From assembly GCA_964454015.1 (NCBI GenBank), contig CAYVQF010000010.1, positions 1-64,000 of the forward strand: a DNA stretch of 64,000 bases, written 5' to 3'. This document shows positions 24,947 to 33,284 of the stretch, in pieces. The position numbers and the translations under genes were made by a program. The stretch's first letter is position 1. Each line of letters begins with the position of its first letter. Under the pieces are notes generated by a model. It ran no database searches. It had not been told where the DNA came from and worked only from the letters and a program-made list of their open reading frames with translations. Origin of the DNA: CAYVQF01 sp964454015. GTDB lineage: Bacteria > Myxococcota_A > Bradymonadia > UBA4248.

Positions 24947-24959
24947 GAATCTAACGTGA
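24931..24959 (+). promoter_or_regulatory. candidate promoter of the 25 kb lipoprotein gene
   Basis: TTGACC (24931-24936) and TAACGT (24954-24959) are 17 bases apart. About 27 bases further lies GGTTGCGCGT (24984-24993), identical to the -35 region at 64-73, with a TGCGC/GCGCA dyad that may bind a shared regulator. Confidence 0.4.
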
Positions 24960-25035
24960 GAGGTGGTCGGTGTCGCTTGGCCAGGTTGCGCGTTGCAGCG
25001 CAGCGTTAGAAGCTTTGCAGCATAGGGGATGACAG

Positions 25036-27174
25036 ATGCATCGTTTGCAATTCAAGCCAACGCTTTGGCTCATGTTTTTGGCGCTCGTCGCCACCCTGTG
25101 GGGCTGTGACGACGACCGTCAGAAGCCGCCGCCGCCGCTGGGCACGGACTTCATCATCTACGACATCATCGAAGAAGAGCCGCCGCCGCCGGAGGGTGGA
25201 CCCCAGGTGCTGATTTTGTCGCCCCTGGAAGCGACGGAGAAGACCAGCGAGCGCATGATCACGCGCGCGCGCTTCGCCGTCGAGTGCCAGGTCCTGCCGC
25301 ACCCCGTGACCCAGCGCCGCATCGACAAAGACTCGATCGTCATCGAGGTCTCCTTTGATGGCCAGAAGCTGACCGCGCCGGGGCAACCGACGCCGGCCAC
25401 GGACATTTTCCGGGCCGAGTTCACCTTGCCCACGCCCAAAAACGGCGAGATTCGGGTGCGCTGCAGCGCCGCAGACATTGCCCAGGAGCCGCTCACCTCC
25501 TTCCACAGCATCCTGACTTTCGTCGACCTCGGCCCCATCATCACCATCTTCAACCCTATCGACAACACGTCTTACGGCAAGCAGGTCAATGTCTATTTTC
25601 GCGTCGAGGAGAACCCCGTCAGCCAGGATGATCCCGGTGCCGCCGTCGATGACGCCAGCGTCAAGGCCTTCATCGGCACCTCGCAGCTCGTCGATCTGAG
25701 CCGCGATGAGTGGGGCAACTACGTCACCTCGGTGGTCTTCGACGACCCCGATCTCTTCCCCGTCGCCTTGGACGGGCGCTCGACCCTGCGGGTCGTCGCC
25801 GCTAACCGACGCGGCACCGTGCCGGTGACGCGAACGGTGGAGTTGAACTTCATCGCCGACTCTTCGGGCTCGGTCATCGAGTTCGTGACGCCCAAAGCGG
25901 GCGATCTCATCGGTGGCGTCTTCCGGACCCGCGTCAAGGTCACGGACAGCGCCGGTGTCGATCCCAACTCGGTCATCGCGACCATCGCCAACACCTATGA
26001 CTACCCTCTGCTGCCCGTTGGCAGCAACGAGTATGAGGGCACCTTCGACTCTCGCAATCTGAGCAGTGACCTGGTCTACCCCTTGATGGTGGTGCGCGCC
26101 AGAGACGCCGTGGGTAATCAGTCATCAGCGGGGCAGATCGTCGCCCTGGATACCCGCAGGCCCCTGGTCGACCTCGACCCCTACCCCATGCGTGAGGTGA
26201 AAAAAGACGGCAACTGCTCCATCCTCTTTGACCCCCTTGGACCGGACGCGCCGAGCGACGGCGAGGCCGTGCCTCAGCTCACCCAGTTCCGCGTCCGCGT
26301 GGAGGATCAGTCCAACGGCGCCTCGGCCTCGAGCACTGGGCTCATCCTGCCCATGGCGGGCGTCAATGCCGGCAAAGTCCAGCTCTTCATCCTCGACGAC
26401 GCCACGGGCGCCTTGGTGGTCGACACCGATGGCGATGGCATCTGCGATGACATCAACCCCCTGCTCAAACCCACCTCGGTTCCCCAAGCCGCCAACGAGG
26501 CCGCCGTCATCAACATGGTCGCCATCGACCCCAAGGGCTCGAACTTTTTCCCGGGGATCGTCCTGATCGAGGACCAACCCATGACGGTGGATCACATCGA
26601 TTTCGGTCAACTCGACTGGCTGGGCGATGGTGGCTGCACCCGACCTTCCGGCGGCATCGATCCGCCTGACGCCCTCTGTGAGCCCTCGGGCTCAGCCTTG
26701 CGCATCATCCGAGATTCCGTCACGGGCCCGGCCATTTATGCCATCCCGCCGCTCTCCACCCTCAACTGCACGGGTAACGCCATCGACCTCAAGGGCTCGA
26801 ACATCGCCGAAGGCTGGGCCTGCGTCGCCGTCCGTGCCGAAGACAACCTCGGTAACGTCGGCGTCTCCCCGCCCATGCGCATCTGTGTCGACGCCGACAA
26901 CAATCAGGACAATGGTTGCACCTGCACCAATCCCCACCGGCGCGCCTGCACGGCCGGGAGCGACAACTGCGGCGCCGGCGGGCTCTGCATCCACGGTCGC
27001 TGCTGGAACCCCCTGGACCGCTCCTGTAGCGAGCAAGTGGGGCTACCCAACTGCACTGGGGTCTATGATCGCGTGACCAACACCATCCTCCCTGGCTCCT
27101 CCTGTGTCTGGCCCAAGGCTTTCCGCCCGGACAATCCCAGCCTGCCCTATCTCAATATGCGGCGCAACGACTGA
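25036..27174 (+). CDS. large lipoprotein with Ig-like repeats and Cys-rich C-terminus
   Basis: A 712-residue predicted lipoprotein: signal peptide with lipobox LWGC and lipidated Cys24, followed by an acidic/Pro tether. The body contains several beta-rich segments of about 90-100 residues that look like Ig/cadherin-type repeats (for example RARDAVGNQSSAGQIVALD and RAEDNLGNVGVSPPMRI). A DTDGDGICDDI segment resembles a thrombospondin-3/EF-type calcium loop. The last 100 residues hold about ten Cys and probably form disulfides. It is most likely a cell-surface structural or adhesive protein, as is common in myxobacteria. It is monocistronic, with a promoter upstream and a terminator at 27202. 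Confidence 0.8.
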   Translation: MHRLQFKPTLWLMFLALVATLWGCDDDRQKPPPPLGTDFIIYDIIEEEPPPPEGGPQVLILSPLEATEKTSERMITRARFAVECQVLPHPVTQRRIDKDSIVIEVSFDGQKLTAPGQPTPATDIFRAEFTLPTPKNGEIRVRCSAADIAQEPLTSFHSILTFVDLGPIITIFNPIDNTSYGKQVNVYFRVEENPVSQDDPGAAVDDASVKAFIGTSQLVDLSRDEWGNYVTSVVFDDPDLFPVALDGRSTLRVVAANRRGTVPVTRTVELNFIADSSGSVIEFVTPKAGDLIGGVFRTRVKVTDSAGVDPNSVIATIANTYDYPLLPVGSNEYEGTFDSRNLSSDLVYPLMVVRARDAVGNQSSAGQIVALDTRRPLVDLDPYPMREVKKDGNCSILFDPLGPDAPSDGEAVPQLTQFRVRVEDQSNGASASSTGLILPMAGVNAGKVQLFILDDATGALVVDTDGDGICDDINPLLKPTSVPQAANEAAVINMVAIDPKGSNFFPGIVLIEDQPMTVDHIDFGQLDWLGDGGCTRPSGGIDPPDALCEPSGSALRIIRDSVTGPAIYAIPPLSTLNCTGNAIDLKGSNIAEGWACVAVRAEDNLGNVGVSPPMRICVDADNNQDNGCTCTNPHRRACTAGSDNCGAGGLCIHGRCWNPLDRSCSEQVGLPNCTGVYDRVTNTILPGSSCVWPKAFRPDNPSLPYLNMRRND

Positions 27175-27201
27175 GCTCGCCGCTGCTGCCCTCGAGCCTC
27201 A

Positions 27202-27224
27202 CGGCGGCCATAGGCCGCCGTTTT
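27202..27224 (+). terminator. rho-independent terminator after the 25 kb lipoprotein
   Basis: CGGCGGCC and GGCCGCCG form a perfect 8-bp stem around ATA, followed at once by TTTT. It lies 27 bases after the stop codon. Confidence 0.75.
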
Positions 27225-27275
27225 CGTTGCACCTCGCTTGCGCCACGACAGGAGCGGCACCCTTTCTGGGATCTG

Positions 27276-27304
27276 CTGAAGACAGCGCGGGCAAAGTGTA
27301 TTAA
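27276..27304 (+). promoter_or_regulatory. candidate promoter of the ATPase-helicase cassette
   Basis: TATTAA (27299-27304) in a locally AT-rich patch is preceded at 17 bases by CTGAAG (27276-27281). The -35 match is weak. The first cassette gene begins 105 bases later. Confidence 0.3.
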
Positions 27305-27408
27305 ACTCTCTGACCTCTGCCGGAGAGCTACCCCGCAGAAAGCCCTGCGACGCTCCCGCGCTGTAGCTCCCTAGCACTTCACCGCGCCGGTGCAACGAGA
27401 GGAACCTC

Positions 27409-28263
27409 ATGTCGAAAAGCCCAGAGTCGGCTGACCCCAACGGAGCGCAACTGGCTGCGCTGCACGCCGCATTGGCGGCCCACATGGACAAGCTCAAGCC
27501 CCTCATCAAGAGCCTCGAGAAGGCCACCGCCAAGGGTGCCGACAACCGCATCGATCTCTTGGCCGCTGCGCGGCAGTGCCTGAACAGCACGGCCCTTGGT
27601 CCTTTTGACTTCAACCCCCTGGCCCAGCCTACCCTGCAGGACCTCGACCTGCGCCTGCGCAATCTCCGCCTCACCCTGCGCGCTCAGCTCATGAGCGCCC
27701 TCCATAGCCAAGCCCAACAGGAAGGCACGCAGATCGAGGTGCTTTCAGACACCCCCCTGACCTTGCTCCTCGCGCCGCTCGTCCTCGAAGCCGACCTCGA
27801 CAACGGCAGCGCCGCCCTCTTCTACGCGCGAGAAAAGCTCGCCGAGATGCCGCTGGAGGCCAAAGGAATCCTGGCGCAGCGTAAGGGCCTCATCGAGACG
27901 ATCCGAAAAAACGCTTGTGATTCGGCGAGCTTCTGGGCTGCCCTCCTCAAAGCCTATCGCATGGTCTTGGTGCACCGTGACTTGCCCCAAGGAGAGCGCG
28001 TGGATTTGGTCGACACCCTCGCGCCGCTGGCGTGGCTGCTGGACCCCAGCTCGGGACGCAAGACCACCCCCTACCCGCGTCACATGCTGGCCTACCAACT
28101 CTACCGCCTCCAACGCGAAGCCCACCTCCAACACGAGGGCCTGCGCTTGGAGCTCGGCACGGCGACGGGCGGCAGCACCCGGCACAAAGCAAAGGTGCTC
28201 TTCGTACCTTCCTCGCACACCGAGGGCTTCTACTACCTCTCTTTGCGTTTTGTCTCCAAGTAG
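27409..28263 (+). CDS. first cassette gene: helical protein of unknown function
   Basis: A 284-residue soluble protein that I cannot place in a family. It is mostly helical and Leu/Ala-rich. A central acidic region (LEADLDNGSAALFYAREK) is followed by a helical block and a basic C-terminal beta-like end (RHKAKVLFVPSSHTEGFYY). No catalytic motif is visible. AGAGGAA precedes the ATG. It lies after a promoter-like region and 48 bases before the first BrxD-like ATPase on the same strand, so it is probably the lead gene of the cassette and may be its adaptor or sensor. Confidence 0.75.
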   Translation: MSKSPESADPNGAQLAALHAALAAHMDKLKPLIKSLEKATAKGADNRIDLLAAARQCLNSTALGPFDFNPLAQPTLQDLDLRLRNLRLTLRAQLMSALHSQAQQEGTQIEVLSDTPLTLLLAPLVLEADLDNGSAALFYAREKLAEMPLEAKGILAQRKGLIETIRKNACDSASFWAALLKAYRMVLVHRDLPQGERVDLVDTLAPLAWLLDPSSGRKTTPYPRHMLAYQLYRLQREAHLQHEGLRLELGTATGGSTRHKAKVLFVPSSHTEGFYYLSLRFVSK

Positions 28264-28311
28264 GCGGGCAACCAGCGCCGCCGATCACTGGAGTGAATAG
28301 GTGTAGTCATC

Positions 28312-29646
28312 ATGGAACACGATGTGACGAAAGAGGTGAGTGACGACCAGCGACAAGTGGCAATGCACATCCTGCAACGCCTCGGCGAAGGGGGACAGCC
28401 TCCCGAATATGGCCTCCACCGCATCAACGTCGGCAACGAGTCCTATCTCCGGGTGCTCGAGGACGAGTACTTTCGCGGCCAGCTCCGGGTGGGCTCTAGC
28501 TTCAAGTTGGTGCAGGGCTACTTTGGCGGTGGGAAGACCCACTTCCTCTTCTGCGTCCGCGCCCTGGCCTGGAGCTATGACTTCGTCACCGCCCTGGTCG
28601 AGCTCTCCCCGGCCGAGTGCCCCTATGATGACGCCCTCAAAGTCTACCAAGCCGTCGCGCGGCGCATCGTTCAAAAACCCGAACACCTTCACGCGCCGCC
28701 CGCCTACGGCATCGGGACCCTCTTGCGCAACCTCGTGGACCGCCACGTGCAGCGCGTTCAAGCCACCGCCCCCAACCCCGGCCCCAAAGCCAAGCTCCAA
28801 GCGCACCAAGAGGTAGAAGCCTGGCTCACCCGAACGGTGGGACGGGCCTGGTGTGAGAGCCACTCCTTTCGCCAGGCCATCACCCACTTCGCCTTGGCCT
28901 ACCTCCGGGACGACATCCAAGCGGAGCAGAAACTCGAAGCCTGGCTCCTCGGGGAGAACATCGCTGTCGCCCAGCTTCGCGACTTCGGCGTCTACGAGCA
29001 GATGGGGCGCGCCAACGCTTTCACCATGCTCCGCAGCCTCTTGCAGATGATCGTCGCCTTGGGCCTGCCCGGTACGGCGCTGCTCTTCGACGAGGTCGAC
29101 CGCAACCTCTCGGTCAGCGCCAAGCGCAGCCACATCATCGGCGACAACCTGCGCCAAGTGGTCGACCTCTGCGGCCGCCATCAGCTCCCCAACACCCTCT
29201 TCATGTACGCCGTGCCGCCCGAGTTCATGCGCACCGTCGTGCCCGACTACCCCGCCCTTTACCAGCGCCTCAAGAGCCCCGTCCCCCTCAGTGTCCGCAG
29301 CCCCCAAGCCGTGCTCATCGATCTCGAGAAGCTGGATCTGGCCCCGGCGGATCTCCTCGAGAGCCTCGGCAAGCGCCTGGTCGAGGTCTTTGAAGATGCC
29401 CGCGGCTGCCAGCTCGATCGCGCCATCCAACAACGCAACGCCCGCGTCTTGGCCGAGGTCTGCGCCGAGGCTTTCTTCGAAGTCAACCATCGCCGCCTCT
29501 TCGTCAAAACCTGGGTGGACTTCCTCTTCCACCAGCTCGTCGACGCCTCGAGCGAGCTGAGCCACGAGACGGCTCGCGAGCTCATTCGCGTCGGCCATCA
29601 AGACCTCATCAACGTCGCACCCAGCGATGATTTCAGCGACTTTTGA
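28312..29646 (+). CDS. BrxD-like (DUF2791-type) P-loop ATPase 1
   Basis: A 444-residue ATPase. The Walker A loop GYFGGGKTH lies at 69-77, with the Thr-His ending typical of BREX ATP-binding proteins (BrxD, DUF2791). Walker B ALLFDEVD is at 256-263 with the catalytic Asp-Glu. The stretch after Walker A (AWSYDFVTALVELSPAEC) also fits this family. A sensor-like region (LPNTLFMYAVPPEF) and an Arg-containing region follow. Family members are thought to be AAA+-like and to act with BrxHI helicases. Its stop lies just before the second ATPase, 11 bases from that ATG. It shares little sequence with ATPase 2 beyond the motifs, suggesting a heteromer rather than a recent duplicate. Confidence 0.88.
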   Translation: MEHDVTKEVSDDQRQVAMHILQRLGEGGQPPEYGLHRINVGNESYLRVLEDEYFRGQLRVGSSFKLVQGYFGGGKTHFLFCVRALAWSYDFVTALVELSPAECPYDDALKVYQAVARRIVQKPEHLHAPPAYGIGTLLRNLVDRHVQRVQATAPNPGPKAKLQAHQEVEAWLTRTVGRAWCESHSFRQAITHFALAYLRDDIQAEQKLEAWLLGENIAVAQLRDFGVYEQMGRANAFTMLRSLLQMIVALGLPGTALLFDEVDRNLSVSAKRSHIIGDNLRQVVDLCGRHQLPNTLFMYAVPPEFMRTVVPDYPALYQRLKSPVPLSVRSPQAVLIDLEKLDLAPADLLESLGKRLVEVFEDARGCQLDRAIQQRNARVLAEVCAEAFFEVNHRRLFVKTWVDFLFHQLVDASSELSHETARELIRVGHQDLINVAPSDDFSDF

Positions 29647-29657
29647 GTGGAGTCACC

Positions 29658-31175
29658 ATGCAGCCTGTCTCGGTGAACGCTGACGCTGTGGAACACGACC
29701 AATGGGGGCGAGGCAAGATCATTGCGTGGTTGCGCGGCGGACGGGGTGCCTTGGTGGCCTTCGACACTCAAGCGCTCCCGCTGGAAGTCTCTCTGGATGA
29801 ACTCAGAGGCGCACCAGACGACGCCCAGACGCCGGGCGCGCCCGCCACGCCACCGGTCCCACCGCTGGACTTGCTGACCATCGAGGCCATGCGCCTCGGC
29901 GTCGTCCCCATGACCCGCCTCGACCACTATACCGTGGGCCGCACGGTCGAACTGGCCCTGGTCGCCGCCGACCTCGCGGCCTCTAGCACCCATGGCGGCG
30001 CCGTGCGCGCCTTTCTCGGCGACTACGGCGTCGGCAAGACCCACCTCTTGGAGCTCATCCAACAAGACGCCCTGGCCCAAGGCTTCTTGACTTCCCGAGT
30101 CGTCCTCGATCCCGAAGAAAACTCACCCGCCCAGCCCAAGCGCGTCTACCGCTCAGCCGTGCGTCACCTGCGCTACCCCGATGGTGCCGAAGAGCACGAC
30201 GTGGGCCTTGGGCCCCTGCTCACTCAAGCCAGCCGCAACCCACAAGCCCTGGCCCGCTTCTGCGTCCACCCCAAAGCCACGACCCGCACCCTCGACGAGC
30301 AACTCGCCGAGGGCCTGCACCTCTACCTCAGCCCCGCCATCGCCTATCTCCGCACTTTGGAACGCACCACCGCCGCCCATCTGCCCCGTCGTCTGACGGC
30401 GGCCGAGCTGCCCTCATGGCTCGGACAATCCCGGCGCCTCTTACTCGACTGGATCGAAGGACACCCCACCCTCTCCAACCAGCACATCGACCTGGAGCTC
30501 AGCCGGCTGCCCGGCCGTCACCCCAAAATCTACAGCCTCTTGGACTTTCGCCCCTGGGCCAAAATCTACGGCTACATCCTCAACGGCCTGGCCTGCCTGG
30601 CCCGCTGCGTTGGCTACAATGGTCTCGTCCTCGTGGTCGATGAGGCCGAGTTCTATGCCCTGCTCTCCTCCCAAAACAGACTCTTTGCCCGCTCGCTCTT
30701 TCAGGCATGGACCCTGGCCGCCGTTGGCCACCAAGAGCTGGGCCTCCCCTTTGAAGAAGAGGCCCTGTTGCCCGGAGGCTTCGGCATCCAGCGGCGCCTG
30801 CCCCTACAGTACGCCACCGACGCTGGTCTCTATGTGGTCCTCGCCATGACGCCCTCGTCGGATGCCCTGCGGGTGCTCCACGACGCCATTGCCCCGCACC
30901 TCATCAACAACCTCTCTCGCCTCGAGGCCTGCGATTACCTCGACCTCACCCAGCGCGTCTTTGCCCTCTACGCCAACGCGCACCCAGGGGAGAAACTCAC
31001 CAGCGCCATGGTCGAGCCCTTGGCCAACATCATCACCCACCTGGTGGACTGTGGTCTGGTGACCAACCCACGCCAGGCCATGAAGTTCCTCATCGAGTTC
31101 CTCGACCTGGTGCGCCACCTACCGGGGCAGATCCCTCAAGTGCTGCGGGAGCTGCAACAGACTTTCACCCTTTAG
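29658..31175 (+). CDS. BrxD-like P-loop ATPase 2 with N-terminal DUF3553/SH3-like domain
   Basis: A 505-residue ATPase. Residues 11-50 (VEHDQWGRGKIIAWL, then ALVAFD) match the small SH3/Tudor-like fold seen at the end of UvrD-type helicases and in DUF3553, suggesting protein or nucleic acid contact. Walker A GDYGVGKTH is at 121-129 and Walker B LVLVVDEAEF at 323-332. A late region (YVVLAMTPSSDALRV) resembles sensor 1. The ATG at 29658 is chosen over an in-frame TTG at 29643 because GGAG lies six bases upstream. It is the second DUF2791-type ATPase of the cassette and ends 33 bases before the helicase. Confidence 0.87.
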   Translation: MQPVSVNADAVEHDQWGRGKIIAWLRGGRGALVAFDTQALPLEVSLDELRGAPDDAQTPGAPATPPVPPLDLLTIEAMRLGVVPMTRLDHYTVGRTVELALVAADLAASSTHGGAVRAFLGDYGVGKTHLLELIQQDALAQGFLTSRVVLDPEENSPAQPKRVYRSAVRHLRYPDGAEEHDVGLGPLLTQASRNPQALARFCVHPKATTRTLDEQLAEGLHLYLSPAIAYLRTLERTTAAHLPRRLTAAELPSWLGQSRRLLLDWIEGHPTLSNQHIDLELSRLPGRHPKIYSLLDFRPWAKIYGYILNGLACLARCVGYNGLVLVVDEAEFYALLSSQNRLFARSLFQAWTLAAVGHQELGLPFEEEALLPGGFGIQRRLPLQYATDAGLYVVLAMTPSSDALRVLHDAIAPHLINNLSRLEACDYLDLTQRVFALYANAHPGEKLTSAMVEPLANIITHLVDCGLVTNPRQAMKFLIEFLDLVRHLPGQIPQVLRELQQTFTL

Positions 31176-31208
31176 TGCGCCACCTGCGCCCACCCTGCAG
31201 GAGGCCCC

Positions 31209-33284
31209 ATGCCAGAGCTAGCTGCTCCTCGCTGCGACCTGAACGAAGAAGAAATCCGCGCCTTACTCCCCCAAACATGGCACGCCTTCTTTGCGCGTTT
31301 CGGGCGGCTGCGACCCATCCAGCGGGAAGCCATCCCGGCGATCCTCGCGGGCCATGACGTCCTCGCCAATGCACCCACCGCCTCTGGGAAAAGCGAAGCC
31401 CTGGTCGCGCCGCTCCTGGAAAAGCTCCTCCAAGCCCACAGCGGCACCCAGCTCACCGCACCCGCCCTCCTGGTCATCGCGCCGACCCGCGCCCTGGTCA
31501 ACGATCTCCACCGCCGCCTCCATGCACCCATCGGCCGCTGTGGCTTGCGGTGCGCCATCAAAACCGGTGATGCCAGCCACTTCACCCCCCATGATCCGCC
31601 CCACGTCTGGATCACCACCCCTGAGTCGTGTGACTCCTTGCTCGCCCGCCACCCAAGCGTCCTGCGGCCCCTGCGCGCCATCATGGTCGACGAGGTCCAC
31701 CTCTTGGCCCAAAGCGCCCGTGGCGACCAAGTCCGTTGCCTCCTCCAGCGCCTCACCAAGCTGGCCATCACGGCGCCGCAGCGCTGTGCCGCGTCAGCCA
31801 CGGTGCCCAATGTCCAAGGCCTGGCGCAGCTCTTCCTCGGCGACTCGGCCCAAGTCATCGCCCCCACGGATGCGACTTCGCGCCAGGTACGGCACCAGAC
31901 CCACTTGGCCCATAGCCACGAAGAAGCCGCCGCCGCCATCGAGAGCTTGGCCCGAGAGTCTCTCCGTCGGAAAATACTGGCCTTTGCCAACACCCGCCGC
32001 GACGTCGAAAGGGTCGCAGCCACCCTCGCCAACCGTGACGCCCTGGCTGGACATGTCTTCGCCCACCATGGCTCCCTCGCCCGCGAAGAGCGGCTCCGCG
32101 TCGAGAAGAGCTTTCTCGCCACCGCCCGCGGGGTCTGCGTCGCCACCAGCACCCTCGAGCTGGGCATCGACATCGGTGACGTCGACCGTGTGGTCTTGCT
32201 CGCTCCTCCCCCCAATGTCTCCTCCCTCTTACAACGTGTCGGCCGAGGCAACCGCGACGCGAGTGAGACCCATGTCCTGTGCCTCTACAAAGATCCCCTG
32301 GAGAAGCAGCGCTTCGAACACCTGGTCTCCTGCGCCAATCGGGTGATGCTCTTCCCCGACCCCGTCGCCTTTCGCCCCAGCGTCATGGTGCAGCAGGCCC
32401 TGAGCCTGCTCTGCCAAAACCCCAAAGGCTGGCTCTCCCCGCAGGCGCTGCACGATCGCCTGCCACCAGACGCCCAACGACTCTGGAGCGCCGCCGACAG
32501 CGCAGAGGTCTTCGCCGCCATGCACCGCGCCGGCCTCATCCGCCCCATCGACCACGGGCGCTACACCATGGAAGAGAAGGCTGCCCAACTCTTCCGGCGC
32601 GGCGCCATGCACTCGACCATCGACGACAGCCCCGAGACCGAGGTGGTTGACGCCACCACCGGGCGCAGCGTCGGCTCGGTGCTTTTACCCTCCAAGCAAC
32701 GCCAGAGCATCGCCGAGGGGGCGCGCCCCACCCTGGCCCTCGGCGGCCGGGGACATGCCGTCACGGCCATGCGAGACCGCAAGCTCTTCGTCACCAACAG
32801 CGGCACCGCCGAGTCTTGCCGCTTCTTGAGCCGCGAAGCGCCGCGCTACTCCTACCTCTTGGCCCAAGATTTCGCGCGCTACCTCGGCCACCCTGAGCGC
32901 ACCATCACCTGCCACCCCACCCTCGAAGGTCTGTGGCACGTCGACCACTACCTGGGGAGCATCGGCAGCCAGCTCCTCGGCCAAGTCCTGCACCAGGCCG
33001 GCGTCAAAAGCCTGCAACGCACCCCCTTCAGCCTCCTCGCCGAGCAGCGCCCGCCGAGCGCCTCTCTCGGCACGGCACCAGAGATCCTGCGCACCCTCGA
33101 GCGCACCCTCGCGAAACGTCACCGCGACATCGGCCGGCTCCTCCAGCCGGGCAACTTCGCCAACATCTTGCCCGACGCCCTGCTCTACAAGTGGATCTGC
33201 GCCTCGCTGGATCTCCCGGCCTTTGCCGCGCGCTTGGCCGAAGCCACTTTTGTCTTCCAGAGTGAATCCCATGCCCACCCCTGA
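31209..33284 (+). CDS. superfamily II DEAD/DEAH helicase, Lhr/BrxHI-like
   Basis: A 691-residue helicase. The motifs run in order: Q-like RPIQ (35-38), motif I APTASGKSE (55-63), Ia APTRALVNDL, II DEVH (161-164), III SATVPN (196-201), IV ANTRRDVERV, V STLELGIDIGD (314-324) and VI QRVGRGNR (342-349). This set and the long C-terminal part match the Lhr-like group that includes BrxHI of type 2 BREX. The C-terminal 340 residues include winged-helix-like and other unassigned segments. AGGAGG precedes the ATG. The last 14 bases overlap the next gene. With two BrxD-like ATPases directly upstream it most likely forms the motor of the cassette on duplex DNA or RNA. Confidence 0.9.
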   Translation: MPELAAPRCDLNEEEIRALLPQTWHAFFARFGRLRPIQREAIPAILAGHDVLANAPTASGKSEALVAPLLEKLLQAHSGTQLTAPALLVIAPTRALVNDLHRRLHAPIGRCGLRCAIKTGDASHFTPHDPPHVWITTPESCDSLLARHPSVLRPLRAIMVDEVHLLAQSARGDQVRCLLQRLTKLAITAPQRCAASATVPNVQGLAQLFLGDSAQVIAPTDATSRQVRHQTHLAHSHEEAAAAIESLARESLRRKILAFANTRRDVERVAATLANRDALAGHVFAHHGSLAREERLRVEKSFLATARGVCVATSTLELGIDIGDVDRVVLLAPPPNVSSLLQRVGRGNRDASETHVLCLYKDPLEKQRFEHLVSCANRVMLFPDPVAFRPSVMVQQALSLLCQNPKGWLSPQALHDRLPPDAQRLWSAADSAEVFAAMHRAGLIRPIDHGRYTMEEKAAQLFRRGAMHSTIDDSPETEVVDATTGRSVGSVLLPSKQRQSIAEGARPTLALGGRGHAVTAMRDRKLFVTNSGTAESCRFLSREAPRYSYLLAQDFARYLGHPERTITCHPTLEGLWHVDHYLGSIGSQLLGQVLHQAGVKSLQRTPFSLLAEQRPPSASLGTAPEILRTLERTLAKRHRDIGRLLQPGNFANILPDALLYKWICASLDLPAFAARLAEATFVFQSESHAHP

